Shown here piece by piece: positions 32,640 to 48,000 of a DNA stretch of 64,000 nt. A program made the translations under genes and the position numbers. Below the pieces are notes generated by a model. The model saw nothing but the letters and a program-made list of their open reading frames with translations, was not told the origin of the DNA and ran no database searches. Source of the stretch: Tubiluchus corallicola (Eukaryota; Priapulida; Priapulimorpha; Priapulimorphida; Tubiluchidae); contig JAQGDQ010000032.1 in NCBI GenBank assembly GCA_030141605.1, forward strand, positions 993,521 to 1,057,520, read 5' to 3'. The number at the start of each line of letters is the position of its first letter. The stretch's first letter is position 1.

Positions 32640-35600
32640 ACAACTAAACAATGCACTACACATTTATTTCTTCTAAAGCACATCAAACTAACGCTCAATG
32701 AATATAACATTATGATATAATATTAGTTGAATTGCTGCAGTAATGCTAAATTTTGTTGAGAAAAGATCTTTTTGTTATGTAGAGTTTTCTGTTACGTACT
32801 GTTTTTGTGTAGCATTAGGTATTTAATGCAGTTGCCGTCATTTTGACAAAATACTAGTCTAAACTTCCAGTGTTTTCTTCTGCTTCATTAATTTTATAGT
32901 CAACACATTTAATACCAAAAGTGGAAAACCAGCAAGTGCAAAGTCGAAAGTTTAATTTAGTTACAGCACATATTACTGCATATGTTAAATTTACTGAAGT
33001 GATCTTTAAAAAATATGTGTAGTATGTTTTATACGTAATTTATACACTGAGTTGAGAGATAATATATTCTAAGAGTTAAAAAAAATAGTGAAACATTGAA
33101 AGTTTAATAAATAAAAATCAAAAAAATTAGGTACATTAATTAGTAACCAAATGTCTCGTGCCCATCTGTCCCAGCATTCAAATGTTCCATGCCTGATGTG
33201 TCCCATACCCAAACACCACGTACCCATACATAAGGTTTGACTTTTAACACAATATTTTTATTCGATTATTATCTCTATATGCTTTGTTCTGGAAATTAAG
33301 CAATTCACTGCCATTTTTGACAGCTAATTCTTTCAACGTCGCCTAATTTAAAAAAAAATAGCATTCCTCTAGAATGTTCCATTCTTCACTTCTTGTTGCA
33401 GTCTGTCATGTGTTTGCTTACCTTTCCTGCATACAAATTCTTTATGGACAGTCAGTGACAGTCTGCCAGCACATCTTCAAATATGTATTTTGCTAATTCA
33501 TCCATTTTGCTATTCTTGTGTGAATTGAAAATCAGCCACTTCTTATTTAGAAGTGAATTAGTAGCAAATTATGGCCTTTGTGCCCATTGTTTGATTTTCC
33601 ACTTTATCATTTTAATCTAGATGTCATCGTAGAATCACAAAAAATGTCACTCGAAATAAAGAGAATGTAACTATCCCTATGTGCTGTGCACTTTGGGTAA
33701 TATTATCCTCATTTATATATTTTTACCTGGCTTACATATTGCATATCTCATTTCAGGTAGCACCGAATACTGAATCTCTGCACCTTTTGGCTGCTTCTGC
33801 TTCTCTGACAACATGTTGGCTGTTTATTAGACATTTATTTAATTTCCATGTCGTGCTGTGATACCATGTAATTCATGACAATTCCATTTTCTTCACTGCA
33901 AGAAGATACGGAGCATATAAAATGAAGTTGGAGGTAAACACAAAATGTGGTATTAAAACGAATCCATTGTCTATGATTTAATTATTTATGAGCCTTACTT
34001 GAGAATGATGTCTCATGGTATATGGCCACTCCAGACAAAATTGGTACATGCTTAAGTACCCTAGTAAAAGTGAAGTTTTTTGCTATGTAGAACAGTGCAA
34101 CTTGAAGTCATTTCTGCATTATTATTATTAGTAGCAGTCCTTTTCAACTATGAGTACCAGTCGACCATACCACTTAAGTCTGCCAATAGTAAAACGTATC
34201 TATCATTTTTAAGTCTTTGAATGTGATGTTTTAATGTTGTGTGTTTAATGTACTAGGTGTGGTCCCTTGTGCTTTTCTGCAACTGTTATTCTAATAAAAT
34301 AACAGGCCCGTGCCTGCACATCTCATTCATAATGCATTGAGACTCGCACAGCTAAAAATACTGAAGGAAATAGCAAATTGGAAATTTGAGACTCCTTCGC
34401 ATTGGTTATTATCATTTATTTGTCCAAGTCGCAGGTGTATTTCCATTATGTACAACATTACGTACATAAAATGTCATATGGTGTTAATGTATTACATTAC
34501 ATTTCGTTAGCAAAACGAAATGGAGGGCAGAAATTATGAATCTACTACCATTTTGTTGCAATTTTTGTAAAACAAGTTCCACTATTATGTGCTAGTCCTG
34601 CAAACCTTTGTCTAGAAAGTTGAGTCTACAATGTTCCTCCTTTCCTTCTGGTTTCCTCTATTTTGCTGTTTATTCTGCTTTTTCCCCATCTCCAAAACTT
34701 GAGAATGAAGTAAGTGCCTTGGACCCGAGTTTAGCGCGTTTTTGCACAATTATTATGTGATAAATTTTGCATTCCATTTTCTGATATGTTTAGAAGACAG
34801 TAGATTAATATTACCCTAACACAATCTTTAAATTAATGTAAGTACATTTGTATTGGGAATTATCTGCTTGAACTTGCTTTCATAGCATCCTTGCTGTTCA
34901 TTTCCCCATAGTCAATGTTGCTTTTGAAATATGAAGATTGCTATTTCACAGTTACTATTTTGGGTAAGGCATAACTACAGCTACTACTGCTGCTGCTGCT
35001 GCTAGTCTGCAGTGTCTTTCTTAATCAGCTTTTATTGATTTGTTCTTGGACTGGCTATATATATGTGTATGCGCTCTGTTCTACTGTACAAGATTAACTT
35101 CCTTCATTATTCGGCTTAATTGTGCTTTTATCTTATAATAGAAAAAAGTGATGTTGCACCAATTCAAAATGGAAATGTTTCAAGTTAGCGATGAAATTTA
35201 ATGCCATTTTATGAGAGAAATTAATTCATTAGATAGGTCACGTACGTGTCATTTTAAATCGTTTTTTGCTTATTATGGCTCTCAAAAAAGTCAGTTCATA
35301 TTTTCTTCCGATGGGGAACCTGAAAAATCTTACTCTTTAAGTTTGCCATTTTGTCACAGTGAAATTTTGATAGATAGTGAAATGTAGATAGAACAAAGAT
35401 CATCTGAGGAAAAAAATTATAATCATTTTCCTCAAATATGACAGTAGCTGAAGTGAAATGCATCTGTTACAGGCAATGTGTAAAATTCAAGACAATTTAT
35501 AAAGTTCCTAGGCATTTCATATAACATTCATGCATTTCAGGAAAAGTGTGAAATAAATCTTTTTGCCGCGACTCTCACATAAAGCCTAGCCATTTTGTAT

Positions 35601-38600
35601 AATAGTTAAGATTTACATAAACTATGGAAATTGAGTTTGAATGTGTAAAACGAACATGAATTATGAATTATAAATTATGAATATATACTTTAGAATCAAA
35701 CTTTTATTAAGTATTTTATACATTACCTAGGCATTGTATGAAAGTTTTTGCTAACTATCTTGCAGCTGCTATGAGTATTATCTAGTTGTGAATGCCTCGG
35801 AGAGTAACTCTTGAAACTTCTCACAGGGAATAGAGAAGACAGTGTCAGCTTACACTTACTGTCGGAGAGTAATATGCAGCAAGTTCTACTCTCTAGTCTG
35901 AACATGCTTGCAAGCTACTTGGAGAGTTAACATTAACAATTGAAAACTCTCTAGTCTGAACATGTCGTTACCTACCGTCCTAAGCTAAGTTGGTGGTTGG
36001 TGTAAAGTCGCCATCTCAACATGCTGCTCAGTCAGGTTGATCACCTTCAATGTCCTAGAAGCACGACGGCGAATTCATTAGAGTTCTTAGGAACAATTTT
36101 TTTCCTAAACTTGTTTGTGCACAGGGACGTTTTCAGTTTTATTAAGGCTGCTTTCGTAAAAATCTTCTTAAATTTTTTTGCAATTTTGCTCGAGGCTTAG
36201 AGCTTAAATGCAATTTTGCATGTTGTGCACAGTTTAAATAGCTATGATTGACTGGTGTTGTCATGGAAGAAGAAGAGATTAATAATAGAAATATTATGTG
36301 TAGAGAACGAATTTTTCGCAATAGATTAAAATTAGACCTTTTAATGAAAGCAATTTACAAATTATAGCCAGCATAGCAGGCCATATGGCCTACATCTCTG
36401 TCTCCGTCGCAGTTCGCCTGTCCATCTACCTTTTTGTCTATCTATCCATGTATTTATCTGTCATACAACCAACCAACAGATTTCAAATTCACGCATTCCC
36501 TAAAATAAAATTGCCATTATTTAAAATGCCTAGGAAAAGTATGTTCAGAATCTAAGAATTACACACTTTTTGCTTGAACAAACTTGCATTATATATAATG
36601 CCTAGGAAAAGTGTAGAAGGAATTATTTTAGCCACTGTACCTGTGTTGTTTTGGTACTCTGTAAAATGCCCATCCATTCTATAGAATACCCGATTTCACG
36701 CATTGTTTGTAACACGTCTATACTGTTATAGTTGGGTAAGACATTGTGTTGAAAACACTTTTGTCAAGCATTAATTGGCCACTGGACTAGATAAATTGTC
36801 ATAGTGTGTACTTACGTAAAATTGAGCTGTGTAGAGCCTGATCAGTAATTGGATGGGTGACTGCCTGTAAAACTGTTTCTGTGTGGTTTCATTATAGTGA
36901 CTTGAGGGAGAGTGTGTGTAGAAACATATATATATCACTGCTGTGTGTATATCACTGTTCTTTTATTTGTGCTGGTTAACGGCTTAAATTTTAAAGATGC
37001 GATCTGAAATTGAAAGATATTGGGTTCTCCAGTTAATTACTGTTAGGTTAATTGTTGTAAGGTGTGATGTCTCTCTTGCTGTTAGAGAGAAAACTTGCGA
37101 CAAAAAACTTGCTAGTCTGAATGCGCCGCAAGACACCACTCCCAGCCCAGCATCATATCTCTAACAGTCACAGAATATGAGATGCAATATCAGAGATAAT
37201 GAGTTACATTCCAGCCCTGCTTCACCCATTTACATTAAGTAGATACTGCTGTTTTGTTCTTCATCCTGGTTTGCAGAATACTATAAAATATGCTGTTAGT
37301 TAGTTAACACGGATCTGTGCATCATAATCCTGTTTTCTGTTGTCTGCTGTTTGTAAACGGTATTTTTAGTAATCACAAAATGTGAATACCCAGCAGCAGT
37401 TTTCTTTTCTCCAATGCTTTATTAATAATTTATAAGTGATGAAACTGCGCCAGTGACGAAATGATTATATTTCTTAATTTTCTCTAGTCACTGAAAAAAA
37501 TGGACAAAACTCTTTAAAGCCATAGTAACTATTTTTCCCTGCTGTCGTTAAAAGTTTATTAGCTTGTACAGCTTTGTAATATTTTTTGTCTTTCCCGGTG
37601 TTTCATCATTTTAACAAAGATGCCATTTTATATTGAAAGATAAGTCACTGCCGTGATTTCACTCAGTGCACTTTTTGAAAATGCTCGATTTTTAGCAGCA
37701 TATATTATACAGTGTCTGTTTCTATTGTTCTGTGTCATTTATGAGGTGAATGTCATAGTGCACGATATGATGGGTCAAATATTTTGTTACATCTTTACTA
37801 TACTGCATTGCAGCTATGATCTCACTATTCCCACGTGGTACTACATGTTACTTTTAAAAATATGTTGCAAACAACAAAAAATCTCTTCATTTCTTGTCTC
37901 ATTTTAAGCACAAATGTGTGGTTTCATGCGATTGTAAAGCTGAGCATAGTATAAGCGGTAGACTTTCAATGTTACAGATAACCCAAGTTCTCTGCACAGG
38001 AAATTATCCAGATCTCTAAAACAGTGCATACTTCATTCAAATGTTTTTATGGCATTGGAACTAATTTAAATTGCTCATTAAAGCCAGTGACATTACAATT
38101 ACATGTCAAAGTGCCTTCAAACTTGTACGATTATGTAATTCAATAAAAATCATGCTCTATGAAGCAGCCCACTGTTTCATTCACTTGTTGGCAAACATAC
38201 TACATACTTTTATTTTGTGATGAAACATAATTATCTTTAATTTTATGTGAAGTGTTTTGAATGCATGTGTTTTAGCATTTTTCAGGAATCATAAATTAAA
38301 TCAAATCTACCTTGGCATTTTAAAAGTTGAACATTCAACAAGTGAAGTTTAATAATCAATGTACATACAGTATGGCTTCTTTTGTCCTTTTTTTAAATAT
38401 TTTGCCGTCCAGCTTAGTTAATAACTGAATAACTAAATTTATGTACTGATGTACTGTATGCTTAATACATTTTTGTACAAAATGTTTGTTCATTTGTTTC
38501 TAGCTTTAACAGTGTCTTTCAGTGTAACTTAATTAACAACGAATGTTCTGTAGTCTTGCAATGTTACCTAACGGTCTGCATCATTGTCATTTTGAATTTT

Positions 38601-38650
38601 GGGAAACTTAAGTAAATTTTGTTTATTACAGTCTGTTCTGCTTAAAGCAG
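32640..38650. other. Gene-poor region
   Basis: About 6 kb without a supported gene. It contains a (CTG)n-like run at about 34985-35005, a 19-bp repeat actctctagtctgaacatg at 35888-35906 and 35946-35964, a repeated atgcctaggaaaagt at about 36527 and 36598, and a 5S-like stretch at 36835. The short open frames here look random. Confidence 0.5.
36835..36872 (+). other. Short 5S rRNA-like segment
   Basis: The stretch agcctgatcagtaattggat followed by gggtgactgcctg resembles the box C region of eukaryotic 5S rRNA (CCTGGTTAGTACTTGGATGG then GAGACCGCCTGG). The rest of 5S is not recognisable, so this is at most a 5S-derived SINE or pseudogene piece. Confidence 0.3.
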
Positions 38651-38656
38651 CATGAT

Positions 38657-38777
38657 TTCACAAAGCCATCACTAAGCTAACGGCACTGTTATTACATTCA
38701 CCAAACTAATCAACGACGTTGTTATTACATTCACCAAACTATTAACGATGTCGCTCAAATAGTGACGTCTTTGTGAA
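38657..38777. mobile_element. Small foldback MITE-like element
   Basis: Left arm 38657-38682 (ttcacaaagccatcacta...) and right arm 38752-38777 (...tagtgacgtctttgtgaa) are imperfect inverted repeats. Between them a 33-bp unit beginning gttattacattcaccaaact is tandemly duplicated (starts 38688 and 38721). The adjacent gggcccagc motif is common beside such elements in invertebrate genomes. Confidence 0.55.
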
Positions 38778-38789
38778 GCTGGGCCCAGC

Positions 38790-41700
38790 GTTAAATACAT
38801 TTTTGTCTTTTCTGTATCAGATTGGAGAACAGCTACTCATGTAAACAGCTGCGTAACCTGTATTTCTACCGTAAACTGGGCGATTTCTATATTGCCAGTA
38901 TAGATAACATTAATTTTTGTATTATAGGACTTATGCCAGTGGTTGTGTGAACATAACATTTTGTATTTGTCAAATAGTTAACATACGAGTTGTGTTGTAC
39001 ATTTGTACCATATTTCCAAGTTTTTGGTCAGTATTAAAATACACAAGTGTGTGTAAGAATATAGTAATTCAAATACATCTTTTTTGTGATTTTAATAAGC
39101 TACTTGGGGATATTTAATGGCACATTTACTACCTTGGCAAAATGCAGTTTTTCAGCTAACCCAGTTAATGTGGTTAAACAGTGGTAGGATATGTAATCAT
39201 TGCAAACGTTAACATTCATGTCAACTTACAGGATGTACATAAGTTTTATGGTTTGTTGCACATAATGTGAACATTATCTCCAAAATGGAGTGTTAAGCTG
39301 CCCGCAGTTGCTCTGAACATTTGCATATTTGTTGTAAAGCCCTTAGTAGGGAATAGAACACTAATGTGGCACTTTTGAATCTTAACCTCTGGCTGAAAGC
39401 AGGCAAGGTTTTACATTAAGTCCTTTGTGCATCTCACCATATTGCATTACATGACATAAGTCAATCAAAATTGGCACATGGACACTAGATATGGGAGTAT
39501 TAGGTAGGGGATTATTGTGTCACACTTGAAATTATTATCAATCAGAGGATATGATAATAGGTCATTCTGCATTTGTCCAAATGACTGTATTAAAGTTCTA
39601 CGAGGCTATGCTAGTCAAGTACTATAGCCAGTCTATTGATGGAATTACTATGGTGCACTTTCCTATGACTTCGTGGTTGAAATTGTATATCCATCCAGCC
39701 AAACATTTTGCTTTATATCCCTAAAATCATTAAGGCCAATTGAGCTAGTCACGGTCACTAGTGATTGAAAACGTCAAAATGTCCTATTAGACATAGAAGC
39801 AACCCACACAAATTTGTGCAGATTCTAGAAGCACACTTATTTGGAATAACCCAGACTACATTTTTTCTCCTGTGGTTAAGAGACAAATTTGACAATTTTC
39901 ACAGTTTATAAATGGTCAAAGTAATGACAGAGCAATCTAAATGAAATTATATCAATTATAATTACATTGAATTTAAATTAGTTTTAAAGACATATATTAT
40001 CCAATAGATTATTTATGACATTCAAATAAAAATGCTTTACAGACAAGTTATTTATTACACTATATAATATAGTACATTATTTAAAACCACCATTACAAAG
40101 AGATAGGCCTGTACATGGCAGCCATGAATATAATGGTAAATCAGACAATACAAAATGGCAAGAACAAAAACAATAAAACAACTTAACAAAGGGTAAAAAA
40201 AGATATCTTATACACACACAGCAATGTAAAAAACTGTAAATCGTGCGTAGTTTTTGAGAATGCAGCTTATAATCATTACGAAGCCCATAACCTTTACCTT
40301 TACGTAATTTCAATCAATGCAGACAGTGTAAAAAATGAGCATAACCTAGTGGATAATATTATACCAATAACCACACAGTTGATTTGATATAAATAATTAG
40401 TAACCAAAAAACATACTTTATTGAAAAGGAAAGCAGGTAACTTTAAAACCTGCTCTCCTTCGGCACCATAACAGAAATTATCAGAAAAAAGGAAGACAAT
40501 GGTAAGTTCTTTTGGTAACCACTAGGAAGACTAAAGTAAATGCATATGACGAGACAGAAAAAAATAAGCAACAAAAGTACAACTTCGTAATTTTTTTCAT
40601 TGGAATAAAGAAATGCTAAACATGCAGGAAAATATATATAAAATAGTCTACAAAGCACAAAATATGATTTAAAGTACAATAAAAATATAAAAAAAATATC
40701 GATTTGTACAACTAAGTCTCTCTTGCCAGCCATCCCTCAACCTACCAGCACCTATTCCAAGGGCACATCTACATTTGTGGATGAAATTGCATTCCACCAC
40801 CATTTTTAACAGTTTATACATCAAACACAAGGTCTTCCTCTAACATCTCATTGGCGCTTTGTTTTTTCTAATGGGCACTACAAGACCCAAGAAACAAACC
40901 CCCATATTTTTGAGGCACTAATATTTTGAAAAATTCACACTCCATAGTTCAAGAATACAAGAATACTTATAGGTCCAGCCACTAATAGTTGTACACTTTT
41001 CGACAGACAGCATTAAAGCGTGTTTAGATTTTATGGAGGTCAATGACTTTTCACAATTGGCACATGACACGTTACTAAACTCGCTGACCGATTTTTTTTA
41101 AAAAAACAAACGTGTAAAAAATGCTTGTGTGGTATTTCACTAAAAAGATAATCTATATTTCATTTGAAACAACACAAATATTCGTTATAACATGCATAAT
41201 ATGGTCTTCTTTAAGAAACACAGAGACAAATTGTGATTTTTTTAGTTCAAAGTTTCACTTTGGCGACTTTTCTCTAGGAAACTATAGCTCAATGCGATAT
41301 ATAGCCATTATCATTATATCATTCACTGTTTTCTGTTGGACAACTGTCAATAGGTCCAATATCTAGTTTTCTTTAATGGAACTTAGTAATAACTATTCAA
41401 AGCAAACTAATAATAACTTCATGAAGACACTTGGTGTTTCTGCACCCTAGCCTTGGTAGGTGAGGGTTAATCATAAAAACTGACAACAAATGAAGCAATA
41501 AAACAATAGCTGATGCAATTCAATAAAATTCAATCATCTAACATATGGATAACTGTACATACATATTACATAATTAAATAAATAACAGCATATTGTACAA
41601 TACGTTAAAAACAACATTAGGCCGAGCGAGATTCCATAATCAAGTATTAAACATATGCATTCGATAAGTTCAAAAATGTGCAAGAAAAAATGCTATAAAA

Positions 41701-42090
41701 TTTTTGAAAAATCCTGAATATCATCCCAATGCCAAATGATCTTCCAATATTTCACCCAACCTTGTCTAAGAAAAAGTTATCAAACTGACTCCCTGAGCTA
41801 AAGCTAAAAAGTAAAACAATTACAAATCACTATGCACAAAATGGCAGAATTTACTGTTCAAAGACGACTATAAAAACATTTTGTAGAGACAGAAACCTCT
41901 AAAAACACTGCCGGGTTTACTATAAATGCAGAAAAATATCAGCTTACATAATTCTTAGTAATCAAGAATAACCCTGGGACCTTTCCTGTCAAGGATTAGG
42001 CACAAGCTTAAATACAGAGTAAGGGCACAATTTTCACTGTTCATAAATTAACATGTTATAATGCAGCAGAAACAAGTCTAACACTTGCTG
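38790..42090. other. Intergenic region and probable CCDC125 3' UTR
   Basis: No gene is supported. The part near 42.0 kb is expected to be CCDC125 3' UTR on the minus strand; its end could not be placed because several AATAAA hexamers are candidates. Confidence 0.4.
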
Positions 42091-45000
42091 CTATGACTGG
42101 ATGACTGACGATGGAAATGAGCATTTCAATGATGAAGTTCTGCTTTCCAAGAGTTGCAGTGCAATTCGTTTTTCTTCTGAACCATTATTATCACTCTCCT
42201 TCAACTGAAACACAACAAAAAATTAGCTACAGTAAGATGCAGATGGAAAACTAAATGATCAAAATACGTGCACAAATAAAGTGTGTCATACTGAAAATTT
42301 AATAGACTTCTGACTTTTATTACGAGACACAAGAACACAAAAGGTTGTATGTGTGTAGAAGTCAAAAATTATACATTCCTAATGAAATACCTCCTATAGT
42401 TATTGCAGCTACCTATAGTTTTTGCCGCAGTATCACGAATTGCAATAGAGGCATTTCTTACTAGGCCTGCATGTGCACAAATTAACTTCCACCATCCATA
42501 CAATGCTTTGACAACTGGCAATGGCTCTGATTTTGGCCAATAGTTTCAATTTTCAGGTACATATTCACCAGTTTAGTACAATAACTTAAAATTTGAATGG
42601 GACACTCTGAAAAGAACTACCTGTTTGACCCTACTGTAGACATTTCGTTTTGAAAATCAGTGTTCTGGAAATTAGTTTGAATTTTGTTCTCCAAAACTAA
42701 TAATTTTATTAAAGCAAAGATGCATCAGAATTGCTAATTCTCTGATTATAATGCCAACTGGCTATTCTATTTGCGGGCAAACAATATTCTCTGTGCTGCA
42801 CTCTATTGGCTTCTTTACAAGCAATTTCAATTCCAAAAAAGATTAGCCAGGAAAGAAAGTCACATTCATTTTGTAGCTTCTGTCTCTAAAGGAATAAGAA
42901 ATCATTCTGACTTGTATTAACACTGACAATTAACTACAACAGTTGTTGGTCAAGCCAAAAGAAACTATTTCTATTAATTTTACCATATCAGCTATAGAAC
43001 GTATAATATCCACACTATGGGGAAATCCAGGATCGAGTGACGACTGGTCATTCTGAGTTTTGTGGCTATTAAAATTACTGGCAGTGCAGCGTTGACGATC
43101 ATCTAAAGAAAATGAACAACTGATGAGTGGTGATGCAAATCCAAAAAGTAAAAGTAAACAGACAGTTAATCACAACAAAGTTTGTTGATAAAAATAACAT
43201 TTCAGAAAACCACTGCTCTCTTCTTCAGCTTTCTGGAAACAACTGCTCCCTTCATCAAGTTATAACCATGTGGTTTCTCCAAATAATGTCTTTATTAAAA
43301 AACATTGTTATGAATAGGTATCTCTTCACTTTTAAGCCAACGTTAAAGTTGCTTTTGATATTTCACTCACTGTGCTACTTTTTCACTAAATGTCAAATTA
43401 TTCCAAATAAATGCTAAACATCAAGCAATTTCTTACAGTCGTTCAAAACAAATCTAGGAACATTTTCCTACAAATACAAATTCAGTAGCAGTGTAAGAAA
43501 TTTATGCAACTGCCTTGGTTATTAAAAAAATTGCTTAAGGAATTAACACTAATTATTAAAAATGCATTTCTTGCGTAACAAAGGTATTGTATGAGCTTAC
43601 ATAAAAAAATTAACCTAAACTCACCGATCCAATTGATGAGATTTTTACCAGTACATGTTTTTGAGGTTGTCTGTCCATTTGAAGACGTTGGACTGGTAGA
43701 AGATGAGTGCCTAGTTCTCTGCAACTGCTCCTCAAATGCTGCTTTGTAGACATCAGCCAGCAAGCAAGCATCATTATGCTTGCGTTTCCACTGTTCAAGC
43801 TATAAAACAGCAATCCTGATTATATCTGCACTGATTTGTATGGCTCCTTAAAGGTGCAGAGCCAATTGCATCTATAGAACAATCATTTTTTGTTTACACA
43901 TTTCTCATATTTTACATTGTGCAAAGCCAATCAATTGATCAAGAAAAAATGGATATGAATCAAGTAAAAACAACATATCACAAACTTTAAAAGAAGGGGT
44001 ACTTTTTAGCTAGCAAAATGATCAGTACTAAGAGCAAATAGTTTTACCATCATTTTCTGTAAAAAATAATGAAAAACAAAAATGTAACTGAAGAATATGA
44101 CAATGATATTATTTTCTGCAATTCCCCACTGTACAAGTGTCTAAGCGAGGCAAATGCTGTCATACCGGAGACATTTAAACATAAATTTACACATTACTTA
44201 TCATTTTACAATGTGCAAAGGAAACAGCTTGACAGGATGATATTAATTAGTAGTGGACGACTGCAAAAAATCTGCATCTAGACCACTTTAATTGCCATAC
44301 AGCCCATTTCTCTCCATTGGAGGATGTTATTAATATATCGGTGGCTAAGATTATACACTGCTGGCAGTTCAGGGTTTGATGAGAAATGATTGTCTATGAC
44401 ATCTGATGTGAGATGATTGTTTACGACATCTGATGTTAGATGACTGTTTACGACATATGATGTTAGATGACTGTTATGACATTTGAAGTGAGATGACTGT
44501 TATGACATCTGATGTGAGATGACTGTTATGACATCTGATGTGAGATGATTGTTATGAAACCGACCTAGACTCCTGTTCCTGCCATATTATCTACATCAAA
44601 CATACAGAGCCTTTATAATGCTGAAATGTATAGCAAAATACAACATCTGACTAAGAAAATAATGGAACTGAAAACAACCCACGGTATCCTCTTTTCCTAT
44701 TGCAAGCACCCTCTTTCCACAATAAGATTCTGGATTGCAAATTCCTTGTGCATAGAGCAATTAAGTCACATGTTTCATTTCACAAGAATGGTAATGTGGC
44801 TGCAGCCAACTTATTCTCTTTATAATTCTATTGACTTGCTTTGACAATGGCAAAACCATGGATGAAATTATAACAATAAATAAAAAGAGTTGAACAAAGA
44901 AATATGTAACACACGTTCTTTACAATCTACACCTTCCAATGAAGATGTTAGTAAAACTATACCTCTTGTTTCAAAGCTTGAATTTCTGTCTGTTCTGCAG

Positions 45001-48000
45001 CACACTTTCTAGCACACATACAAGGAACGTCATGACCACAATGACAAGCATCCAACATTGCCAACTACATGATTAGATTTTATAAAATTAGAAAATACCA
45101 TCAGAAAATGTCACTACATTCACTACAAGTATAAATATGGACGTATGGTAACCCTATCTGTATAACTATTTCTTCTCCAGAAAACAGCTACTTACTTCAT
45201 ATTGAAAAATGCATTGAATTTACGACCAAATAAAACTAAGAAAATTTTTTACATCACATATTATGCCTAAAAAGTGGTTTGTCAATGCATGCGTTAACTA
45301 ATGAAATTATGATTAGTCCGAGTTCTTTTATTTTTTCTCTCTATCAAAAATATCCATCTGTTGTAAATGACTCATTTTCACATAATTATATTTATTATAA
45401 AACTTGCACACCTTCAATGACAACATTTATAATATAATAAGCAGCTCTACTTACCTCAGCCAATGTGGTATTGCCATTGTGACTTACAGAACTGTACGAA
45501 TTGTCTTTGAAAACCAGCTCATCCTTAGTGCTTACAACAGTTAAAAGTTCGTCTCTTTCAGATTTCAGCACTGTGTGAGTAAACAATTCATCAAGAAATG
45601 TAACATGCGAATAATGTAACAAGCTAATACAATATTTCAAAATGTATGGACGAAACAAAATACACTTTACTTATGACAGTGCAGCTAAAACAAAAAAAGC
45701 ATTTGACAGACTCAAGTGTTTGACACAGATGAAACTATAAAGTCACTCATTACTGATTAGCATTACTTAATTTCTCTGAAAAATTTTACTTTTCAATGGA
45801 AGGACTATTGCAGTGACAACACCTATTTGAGTATAACTATGCAAGTCTGTTTGTTGTTAGGTCGAGATGACAACGCTAAAACAGGTAAAGCAGATAAGTG
45901 ACAGCGCACTACTTGTGAAACAGTTTAGTACTTTTGCTTGTTTATCACATTATTTTAAACATGTTTAGTCATACCAGCTAACTCAGCTCTTAGCTTGTCC
46001 ACCTCGACTCCGCGTGCTTTCACAGTAGCCATAAGTGCTGCATTCTCACAACAGATTCTGTCAAATTTCTCCTCCCATGAACGATCAGTATCCAGCAGCA
46101 CATTTTGCCTGTAGTTCAATTCAAACTGTAGTTGTTCCAACTCCTATAAAAGTATTGTTAAGCACGTCAGAAAAATATAGCAGGACATGGTTTAACTGAT
46201 GAAAAAATACTTTCAATGTTCAAGAAAACAATAGATCTTCATGAACTTTAATAATATTGTTATCAGTTTATAAATGTAAATATTAAATAATAATACCTAC
46301 ATGTTCATTTAAAAATGATGACAAAAATCTAAATTATTATTAGCCAGTTTGTACATTCTGCAATGTGTAAAACAAGACTGAGCACTCAGGTCATTGTGAC
46401 AGTAGCCACACTACTGAAATGAATCTCATTATCACAGATATTCAAGACACCGGCCCAACAAAGTTGTATTACCTAGATGCACACAACTCTTCCCTTAAAC
46501 GACAGAAATAACATGGCAGATGAAATTGCCCTGACATACATTTACCAATTAACATGATCCAATGTTACTTAATTTTATAGCTATGCACACATCATTGAAC
46601 ACTAACATCACTAATAATTGTTAAGCGACATGAAATTGTTGTTAAAATATTTTTTGCTCTGGAGAGTACATTCCCCATAATAGCAATGCTGAGTGTTAAT
46701 GTATTCTAATAATTTTAAGGCAACTTAAAAACACAATTTTGGCACAGAACATGTAATTAGCACAACTACCATGCTATCTAACTTATTTACCCAAACTACC
46801 AATAAACTGTAGACTAATCTAAAATCTAATAGCGTCCTGTTTTGCTGATTGCAAAAATAACATTCCTGATACCTGTGTTTTAATTTGAGTGCAAATAGCA
46901 AATGCTTCTGCTGATTTTTGCCTGAAATTAAATCACTGAGTATTTATCAGAATAAGTGTAAGCTGGTAGCAGTTTAGTAAAATTGTGATTTTTGAGATTA
47001 AAAGTAAAAAATGGCAGTTTCATTCTACCTTGACTAAGCAATCAACATATTCCATGCCTTCAGAAGACTTACTGATATCAGCAGCAAGTGCCTAAAGAGA
47101 AAACCACAACATCATGCATAATATGCAAATAATAATAATAATCGGAATTATGGGGTACACGAACGTAAAATTTGCAAATAACATAAATGTATAAAAATAT
47201 CCACAAGTAAGAAAATAGCAAACAAAATTGATATTTGCTTTCAATCGTATGCAAAATACAAACAAAAAACTAAACTTGCTATGTAACAAAGTGTCAAAGA
47301 CCACAATCAATGATGGAAAAATGAGAACTTAAATATGGGTAGCAATAACAATAAAAAATTTGTTGATGTTGGTTGTTGATGTAACAAAAAAAAAATAGAA
47401 TAGAAAAAGATTGGCAAATTATGACGTAAAATATTCTGTTGCTATAGGCAATGTAATGCTGTGATGTTCCCAATTCAACATAACATTGCTGTAGTAGCAT
47501 TACATTTTGTTATCTAAGCAACAAAACAATTTTGGTCATACTTTAACAATACGCATTGTTTTATTTTATTTTGCTACTTAATGTGCTGAAAATTTTAAAT
47601 CTGTCATTTAAATTTCATTTTTTTGCTTATTTGTCATGTAGAATAGACTGAAGTACAACCAGTAAATGTGTTTTAGTGTTAGTTTGCGATGCCTTGATAA
47701 TAATATATTGACAAGTAATGAGATTAAGATCATTTAATAGCAACCTATCATAACAAATTGATAATTGCTAACAAACCTGTGTCTGCAGAATTTTTATTGC
47801 TCGAAGCTTTCCCTCCAGTTGACTTTGACAAATCTCCATGTTATTGTACAATAATTCAGCATCCTGTGAAGCAGATTAACAATTGTTCATGCAGACAATA
47901 ATTAAATGTACGTAATTGGCCAGCTATTTATGGAACTTACATAAACCTAATCTGGAGACTACTGGTTAACAAAAGACCAAAATTATAGAACATTTTGACA

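Noticed and set aside
37930-37985. tRNA-like sequence (gtataagcggtagactttcaa...)
   Set aside because: Only a weak resemblance to an A box; no convincing B box or stems.
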